From Streptomyces sp. NBC_01549 (GTDB lineage Bacteria; Actinomycetota; Actinomycetes; Streptomycetales; Streptomycetaceae): DNA of 64,000 bases. Of the stretch, positions 42,701 to 51,700 are shown piece by piece; within the stretch, counting starts at the first letter, position 1, and each line of letters begins with the position of its first letter. The position numbers were made by a program, and so were the translations under genes. Location: assembly GCF_026339955.1 (NCBI RefSeq), contig NZ_JAPEPW010000002.1, positions 1,116,001 to 1,180,000 on the forward strand, written 5' to 3'. Below the pieces are notes generated by a model that worked only from the letters and a program-made list of their open reading frames with translations, had not been told where the DNA came from and searched no databases.

Positions 42701-45700
42701 CCGCTCGACAGCTTGCGCGACCGTGTCTCGTTCGGGCAGCACCTCGCCGAGGGCCCGTGCCAGGCCGCGGATGTCGGAGGCGGCGAACACGGTGGCGGCC
42801 GGGAGTTCGGCGCCCAGTTCGCGGGCGAAGGTGTTGCGCAGCCGGACGAGCATGAGGGAGTCCAGGCCGAGTTCCTTCAGGGCCGTGGTCGCGGAGAGGT
42901 CCGTCGTGCCTTCGGAGACCTGGCCGACCCTGGCCCGTACATACGCTTCGAGGCGCTCCGCGCGGTCCTGGTCCGTCGTCGCCGCGAACACCCGCGCGAC
43001 GAGGTCGTCCGCGTCCTCGCCGCCGGTCGGGACGGTGATCAGGTCGCCGAGGATCGGGCGGGTGCGTGCCGCGTCCGGGTCGAGCGCGAGGGTCTCCCAG
43101 TCCAGGGCAATGGGGGCGAGTTGGCGGCGGGAGGTGGTCAGCACGCGTTCGAACAGTTCGCCGCCGTCCTGTGGGGAGAGCGCGATGAGCCCGGACCTGC
43201 TGGTCCCGGCGGCCCGTGTGCTGGACTCGGCGACCATGCCCACGCCGGCCCACGCGCCCCAGTCCAGGCTCAGCGCCCGGCGGTCGGCGTGGGCGAGGTG
43301 GTGCGCCCAGGCGTCGAGGAAGGCGTTCGCCGCCGCGTACGGGCTCTGCCCCGCGGAGCCGAGGAGACCGGCCGCCGACGCGAACAGGACGAGGGTCCCG
43401 GCCTCCGGGATCAGTTCGGTGAGCAGGGTGGTGCCCAGGACCTTGGGGGCGAGCACGCGCAGGACGCGCTCGTCGGTCAGGTTCGCCACCGTCGCGTCGT
43501 CGAGGACACCGGCCGCGTGGACGACTCCGGCGATCGGCCCCGCTGCCCGTCGTACGGCGTCCAGGGCGGCCGTCAGAGCCTCGCGGTCGGCGACGTCGGC
43601 GCGGGCGAGGCACACGGTGACGCCGAGTTCTTCGAGGCCCTTGATCCAGCTCGTGGTGTGCGCGTCGGGCTCGCCCCGGCTGATCAGGGCCAGTCGGCGG
43701 GCGCCGCGGCGGACCAGTCGTTCGGCGACGACCCGGCCGAGGCCGCCCAGACCGCCGGTGATCAGGTACATGCCGTCGGGGGTGACCTCGCCGTTGCCTC
43801 CGTCGTCGGGGCGGGTGCGAGCCAGGCGCGGCACCAGTCGGCCCGACTCCCCGAGCGCGACGAGCCGTTCGTCGTCCGCGTGCCGCAACTGTGTCCACAG
43901 GGCGTCGACACCGTCGGCGGGCGGCAGGTCGATCAGGGTGGTCGACAGCTCCGGGTACTCCTGCGCCACCGCGAGGCCGAAGCCCCAGGCGAGGGCCTGC
44001 TGAGGGTGCGTCACCCGCGCGCTGTCACCGGCGGCCTGGCTGCCCCGTGCGACGACGAACAGGCGGGGAGCCCTGCCCCGCGGCCGGTCCGCCAGCGCCC
44101 GTACCAGATGCAGCGTGCTCAGGCAGCACAGCCGCGCCGCCTCCTCGGCAGCGTCGGCATCCGTGATCGCCGGGGCGTCGAGCGCGGACAGCTGGACCAC
44201 TCGCTCGGGCGGCCCGTCGGGGAAGGCCTCGTCCAGGAGGCGGGCCAGGTGCCGCGGATCGGCGGGGTCGAGTACGTAACGACCGGGTCCCTCCGTGGCG
44301 AACGACTCACCCCTGCGGGCGATCACGCTCGGCTCGGCCGAGCCGAGCCGCTCCCTCAGTTCGGCCGCGACGCCGGTGTCGTCCGCCAGGATCAGCCAGC
44401 TGCCGTCGGCGGGCGGCTGCTGCGCGGCCGGGCGCGGCTGCCAGCGGGTCTCGAAGAGCGCGCCGTCCAGTGGCGAGAGTGCGGCCAGCTCGAACTCCGA
44501 TGCTTCCAGGACCAGTTGTTCGTCCTCGTCCCACAGCCGCAGGTCCACGCTCGCGGTGTCGCCGTCCACTGAACGCAGTCGGCAGGTCACCCACACGGGC
44601 GCCGTGCGCCGTCCGGTGAACCTCAGCCGCCCGACGGCCGCGGGCACGAACGCCCGGTCCTCGGGCGCGCCGCCCGGCAGAGCGGCCGCGTGGAAGGCCG
44701 CGTCGAGGACGGCGGGATGCAGCAGATGACCGGCGGCGGGCGTCCGCGTCAGGCGACCGAGGGCCGCCGCGTCCGCGCGGTGGCCCTCCTCCAGTCCCCG
44801 GAAGGCGGGGCCGTACTCGATACCCAGGGCGGCGAGCCCGGTGTAGACGGCCGGCAGATCGACCTGTTCGTCGCAGCGTTCGCGCACGGTGGCGAGCCGC
44901 TCGTCGTCATCGGCCGCGGGTTCGGTGGTGACCGCGACGCGTCCGCTGACGTGCCGCTCCCACGACGCGCCGGGTCCGCCGGCGGGCGTCGAGGCGATGG
45001 TGAAGTCCCGAAAACCGCCCTCGGCGGGCCGCAGGACCAGTTGCAGGCGTACGGGTCTGTTCGCGTCCAGGGACAGCGGCTGTACGAACCTGACGTCGGC
45101 CAGCCGTACTTCGCCCCCGTCCCCCAGTTCGGAAGCGGCCTCCAGGGCCATGTCGAGGAAGGCGGCGCCGGGCAGCCAGACCTCTCCGGTCACCCGGTGG
45201 TCGGTCAGATAGGCGAAGCGGCTGTCGTCGAGGTCGATGTCGGCCTGGAAGAGGTGCCGGTCGGACTCGTCGCTGGCCTCGAGATGAGTGTCGAGGAGCG
45301 GCGAACCGCCGGCCGAGGCGCCGGCCCGGGCGGGCGCGAGCCAGTGGCGTTCGCGGGCGAAGGCGTACGTCGGCAGGTCGACCCGGCGGCCCCGCGGGAA
45401 CAGCGCCGGCCAGTCGGGCGTGTGCCCGGCCGTGTACAACTCCCCCAGCCCGCGCAGCAGTACGTCGCGTCCGTCGCGCTGCCGGCGCAGCGAGCCGACG
45501 GCGACCGCGTCGATCCCGGCCTCCGCCGCCACCGCCTCGATCGACGAGGTCAGGGAGGGGTGCGGGCTCAGCTCGACGAAGTAGCGGTAGCCGTCGTCCA
45601 GCATCCGTCGGATCGTGTCCGCGAACCGGACGGGCTCCCTGAGGTTGGCGTACCAGTGGTCCGCGTCGAGCCGGTCGCCGGAGACGGGTTCGGCGAGCAC

Positions 45701-48700
45701 CGCCGAATACAGCGGGGTCGGCGCCCGAACGCCCCGGACTCCGGAGAAGCGGTCGAGCAGTTGCGCGCGAAGCGGGTCCATCAGGGGCGTGTGCGAGGCG
45801 AACGGTGTCGACAGCGGGCGTGCGGCGATCCCCTGCTCGTCGAGGCGCTGACGCAGCTCGGCCAGGGCGTCGCTCTCACCGGAGACGGCCGTGGAGCGCG
45901 CGCTGTTGACGGCCGCGACGAACAACCGACCGGGGAAGGGCGTCAGCAGCTCCTCGACGTGTGCGGGCGGCAGTTCCAAGGACAGCATGCCGCCCTCACC
46001 CACCAGCGGTACGACCGCCTGCCCGCGTCCGGTCACCACGGTCACGGCCTCGTCGAGGGTGAGGGCGCCCGCGCTGTACGCGGCGGCGATCTCGCCCAGG
46101 CTGTGCCCGACGACGGCGTCCGGGGCGATGCCGAGCGCGCGCCAGGCCGCGGCCAGCGACGCGTTGACCGCGAACAGCACCGGCTGCAGGAACTCGGTGC
46201 GGCCGAACGGGGCGAACTCCTCCGGCGCCCGCAGCACGTTGAGCACCGACCAGCCGACGCGTCGGCGAACGGCATCGTCGACGCGGACCAGTTCCTCGCG
46301 GAACGCCTCCGACCCGGCCATCAGCTCCAGGCCCATGCCGGGCCATTGACCGCCGTGCCCGGCGAAGACGAAGGCAACCTTGCCCGTCCGGTCCTCACGG
46401 GGCGCGGTGAGGGGCGCCCGCCCGCTCGCCAGCGCGCCGAGCCGGGCCAGCAGTCCGTCCCGGTCACCCGCGACGACCGCGGCACGCCGTTCGAAGTGGC
46501 TACGGTGCCGGGCCAGGGTGTGGGCGACATCGGGGAGAGCTATGTCCGCGGCGCTCTCCCCGGTCACGTAGTGCGCCAGTCGCGCGGCCTGCCCCCGCAC
46601 GGCGGCCTCGCTGCGCCCCGACAGCACGAACAGCCTGTCCTCCGGGGCGACTTCCCCCGTCGGATCCGCCCGCTCGACCGGCGGGGCCTCCTCCACGATC
46701 ACATGCGCGTTGGTTCCGCTGATCCCGAAGGCGCTCACTCCTGCCCGCCGTGTCCGCCCGGGTGACGACGGCCAGGCCGCCGTGTCCCGCACCAGCCGCA
46801 GCCCGCTGTGCTCCCAGTCGACGTGCCTGCTGGGGGTGTCGGCGTGCAGGGTGCGCGGCAGAGTCCGGTGGCGCAGTGACTGCACCACCTTGACGAGCCC
46901 GATCACACCCGAAGCGGCCTGCGTGTGACCGATGTTGGACTTGAGCGAGCCCAGGTACAGGGGGCGGCCCTGTGGGCGTGAGTCGCCGAAGACCTCCGCC
47001 AGGGCGTTCGCCTCGATCGGGTCGCCCAGGGTGGTGCCCGTGCCGTGCGCCTCCACGTAGTCGAGGTCGGCGGGTTCCAGCCCGGACAGCTCCAGCGCCC
47101 GCCGGATCACCTGCTCCTGCGCCGGACCGTTCGGCGCGGACAGCCCCTGACTGCGGCCGTCCTGGTTGACGGCCGTGCCACGCAGCACGGCCAGCACCTC
47201 GTCACCGTCGCGCCGGGCGTCGCTCAGTCGCTTCAGTACGACCATGCCGGCGCCCTCGGCCCAGATGGCGCCGTCGGCGTCGTCGGAGAAGGAGCGGCAG
47301 CGGCCGGTCGGGGACAGGCCCCGCAGCCGGCTGAACTCCACGAACGTCCCCGGGGTCACCATCACCGTCACACCGCCGGCGAGCGCGAGGTCGCACTCCC
47401 CGGACCGCAGCGCCTGCGCCGCCAGGTGCAGCGCGACCAGCGACGAGGAGCACGCCGTGTCCACTGTCAGCGCGGGACCATTGAGCCCGAGCGCGTAGGC
47501 GAGCCGCCCCGAGGCCACGCTCAGCGCCGAGCCCGTACCGACATACCCGTCCAACTGGTCGAGGCGGGAGCCCGCCAGATAGTCGCTGCCGAACATGCCG
47601 ACGTACACACCGGTGGTGCTGCCCGCGAGTTCGGCGGGCACGATTCCGGCGCGTTCCAGCGCCTCCCACGCCGTCTCCATCAGCAGCCGTTGCTGCGGGT
47701 CCATCGCGGCCGCCTCCTTCGGGGTGATCCCGAAGAAGCCCGCGTCGAAGGACTCGAGGTCGTGGTCGTTCAGGAAGCCGCCCTCACGGGCGTACGACTT
47801 GCCGATGGCGTCCGGGTCGGGGTCGTACAGCGCCGCCACGTCCCAGCGTCCCGCCGGGAAGGGGCCCACCACGTCGCGCCCCTCCGCGACCAGGTTCCAC
47901 AGGCCTTCCGGATCGCTCACTCCGCCCGGCAGCCGGCAGGCCATGGCGACGAGGGCCACCGGTTCGTCGGAGGCCGTCGTCGTGGCGCGTGTGGGCCGCG
48001 CGGCGGGCATGGTGCGGCCGCCCGCCGCGAGGGCGGTGGACAGCAGGTACGCGGTGAGCCGGGCCGCGGTGGGGTGGTCGAACAGCAGGGTGGCCGGGAG
48101 TCCGGCCCCGATCCGGGCGCCGATGCGGTTGCGGAGTTCGACCGCCGTCACCGAGTCCATGCCGAGTTCGCGCAGCGGCTGGTCGGGGCGGACGGACTCC
48201 GCGCAGCGCAGGCCGAGGGCGCGGGCGACCTCCTCGCGGACCAGGGCCAGGACGCGTTCGGCGCGTTCGGCCTCGGGCAGTCGGGCCAGGCGGTCGGCGA
48301 GAGCCTCGCCGTCGCCTCGGCCGGTGCGGGGCGCGGGCAGCAGCGAGCGCCACACCGCCGCCGTGGCGTCGCCCGTGGCGGCCGCGCTGTCGCGCAGGCG
48401 CGGCAGGTCCAGGGCCCAGGCGACCAGGTGCGGGGCGCCCCGGCGCAGGGCGAGTTCGACGAGTTCGCGGCCCTGTTCGGGGGTGAGGGCGCGGTGACCG
48501 AGGCGGGCCATGCGCTCCAGGTCGGCGTGTGCGGCGGCGAGACCCTCGCCCGCCCAGGCGCCGAAGGAGAGGGAGGTGCCAGGCAGGCCCAGGGCCCGCC
48601 GGTGGTGGGCGAGTTGGTCGAGGTAGACGTTGGCCGCCGCGTAGTTGGCCTGCCCCGCGTTGCCGACGACTCCGGCGGCGGAGGAGACCAGCAGGAAGAG

Positions 48701-51700
48701 GTCGAGTCGGGCGTCGGCGGTGAGCCGGTGCAGGTGGGCGGCGCCGTCGACCTTGGGGCGCAGTACCTGTGCGAGGCGTTCGGGTGTCAGCTCGGCGACC
48801 ACCCCGTCGGCCAGGACGCCGGCGCAGTGCACGACACCGCGCAGCGGCGACTCCTCGCCGATACGGCCGAGCAGGTCGGCCACGGCCGTCGCGTCCGCGA
48901 TGTCACAGGACGCGACCTCGACCTCGGCGCCGAGCGCGGTCAGTTCGGCGGTGACCTCGGCGGCGCGCGGGTCGTCGGATCCGCGACGAGACGTCAGCAG
49001 GAGGCGGGGAACGCCGTGTTCGGCGAGGAGCCGGGCGATGTGCCGCCCGACGGCACCGAGACCGCCGGTGATCAGCACCGTGCCGTCGATGGGTACGAGG
49101 GCGGGACGGCCGCCGGCCAGGTCGAGGACGACGGGGACGCCGGACGCGTGCCGCCGCCGTGTCGCCTCGTGCGCGGCGGTGACGGGCAGGACCTGGTGGT
49201 GGGGGCGGTCCGGTCCGGCGGCCGCGGTCGTGAACGGCTGGTCGTCCGCGAGCACTTCGACCCCGCCCGCGTCGGCGATCAGCTCGGAGCCGATGGGGGT
49301 GTCGGAGAGGACGGCGACTCGCAGGCCGGGGACAAGACCCTCGACGTCGGCGCCTGCTTCGGTGAGCACTCCGGCGCGCGGCGTCGCGTCGCCGGGGGCG
49401 CCGGGCAGGGCGGCCGCGTGCACCCGGATCCGCACCTGCCCGGAGGCCGGCACCTCCTGGGGCTCCACCACGCGCAGGGTCGGGTTCGCCGGAAGGCCGG
49501 TCAGCTCGTACCGGTCCCCCGCCGGTATCCGCAGCGCGTCCCGGTCACGGGCCCGTACGAGCCGTGGCGCGAGCAGAGCGCCCGTGCGGAAGGCGAGTTC
49601 GGGCTCCTCGGCGTATGCGGTGGCGGCCAGGAGCGCATCCGCCGGGTCGGAGTCGTCGAGGTCGAGCAGGGTCAGGCCGAGGTCCGGGTGTTCGGCGCGG
49701 GCGCTGCGGGCGAGCCCCCACAGCACCGACTGGGCGAGGCCGGGCACGGTGTCCTCGTCGACGGCCCCGACCGCTCCGCGCGTCACCCACACGGTCCGGG
49801 CGGGTGCCTCGTCCCGCGGAAGGGCGATCAGGGCGCGCAGTTCGGCCAGGGCCGTGGCCGCCAATTCTTGTGCCGCGGCGGCCGGTTCGGCGTCCGTCGC
49901 CGTGCGCGGCCAGAACCGTACGAGCACGTCGGCACCGCCCGTCCCGCTCACGTCCGCGTCGCCCGTCCCGCTCCGGACGTGGATCCCCGCCGCCGCGAGG
50001 CCGCGCAGGGCCCCGGCGACCTCCGGGTCCGAGGGGTCCCCGACGACGGCCCACTCGGTGCCCGGCGCCTCGGCGGGCTGTTCGGGTACGGCCGTCCAGA
50101 CCACCTCGTACAGGTGCCGGGCGTTCTCCGAGGCGCCGTTCAGGTCCGCCGGGTCCGCGGCCCGCAGTCGTACGCCCTCCAGACGACCGGCCGGGAGGCC
50201 GTCGGCGTCCCACAGCGTGATGTCCAGGGTGAGGTCCGTGTCGGAGCCGCCCGTGCGTCGTACGGCCGCGGTGAGGTCCCTCGCGCCACCGGGCGGCAGG
50301 ACGCAGCGGCCCACCGCGACCGGGAGCAGCACCCGGCCGTCGGACGTGTCGAACACGGCGGCCACGTGCAGTACGGCGTCCAGCAGGGCCGGGTGGAGGG
50401 GGTACGGGTCGGCCGCGTCGCGGGCCGTGGACGGCAGCGAGAGCCGGGCCAGCAGTTCACCGTCGCCGGTCGCGACCGCCGACCGTACGCCCTGGAAGGC
50501 CGGCCCGTAGCCGAGGCCCAGCTCGGCGAGCCGCTCGTACGTCCCCGGGGTCCAGGCCGGTTCGGCCGCCTCCGGCCACGCCGGGGGCCGATCCGCCGTG
50601 GGCGCGACAGGCGCGGACGCTGACGCGGTGGCGTGCAGGGTCCAGCCCGTGGCCTCTTGGGCGCGCGGGCGGCTGTGCACGGTGATCTCCGGTACGGGAC
50701 CGGCGGTGACCACCTCGACGGACACCTCGACCGTTCCGGAGCCGGGGAGGGTGAGAGGGCTGAGGAGGAGCAGGTCGGTGAGGTCGGCCGGGTCGTCCGG
50801 GCGGGCCACGGCGAGGGCGGCGCGGCACAGTTCCATCAGGGTGGTGCCGGAGACGACGGTCCGGCCGAACACGGCGTGGTCGGGCAGCCAGTCGGCGGTG
50901 GCCCGGGACCACTCGCCCCGGAAGGTCCAGCGGGTCTCGTCCGGCGACTGGAGCTGGATGCCGAGCAGGGGGTGCGCGGCGCGTTCGAAGAGGCCGGGGG
51001 CGTCGGTGGTGGACTCGGGCTCGATCCAGTGGCGCCGCGGATCCCAGGCGTAGGTCGGCAGGTCGGCGGGGGCGGTGTCGGGGACCAGCCGACGCCAGTC
51101 GATCCGCCGCCCGTGGACGTGGAGTTCGGCGGCGGCCCGTGCCAGGCAGGCGGGCCCGTCCTCGTCCCGGCGCAGCGAGCCGACGGCGACCAGGTTCTCG
51201 TGGCCGGAGTCCTCGGCGACGGTGCGCAGGGCGGTGACGAGGGAGGGGTGGGGGCCGAGTTCGACGAACCAGCGGTAGCCGTCGGCCGCCATGCGCTCCA
51301 CGGTGGCTGCGAAGCGGACGGGTTCGCGCAGATTGGTGTACCAGTAGTCGGCTTCCAGCTCCTCGGTGACCGGCTCGCCGGTGACGGTGGAGTACCAGGC
51401 GACGGAGGTCGGGCAGGTGGTGACGCCGTCGAGTTCGTCGAGGACCGTCGCGCGGACCGGCTCGACCCGGGGGCTGTGGGAGGCGTAGTCGACGTCGAGG
51501 CGGCGGGCGAAGACCTGTTCGCGGTCGAGGTCGGCGAGCAGGGCCTCCAGCGGCTCGACGTCCCCGGTGATCACCGTCGAGCGGCCGCTGTTCACGGCGG
51601 CGACCGAGACCCGTCCGTCGAGGTCGGTGAGGCGGTCCTCGACCTCGGTGTGCGGGAGGGCGACGACGGCCATGGTGCCGGTGCCCGACAGCCCGGTCAG

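Noticed and set aside
37352..44572. A 2406-codon plus-strand open frame opposite the PKS and reductase genes
   Set aside because: It is antisense to two proteins with clear domains. Its translation is low-complexity Gly/Arg/Gln-rich sequence without any family motif, as expected from GC-rich codon bias.
49100..49530. A functional enoylreductase domain in PKS module 1
   Set aside because: Only ER-like ends are present; the NADPH-binding core and more than half the domain are missing.
47045..50623. A 1192-codon plus-strand open frame opposite PKS module 1-2
   Set aside because: Antisense shadow of KS2/KR1/DH1; repetitive composition and no recognisable domain. The same applies to the 1080-codon frame at 50633-53875.
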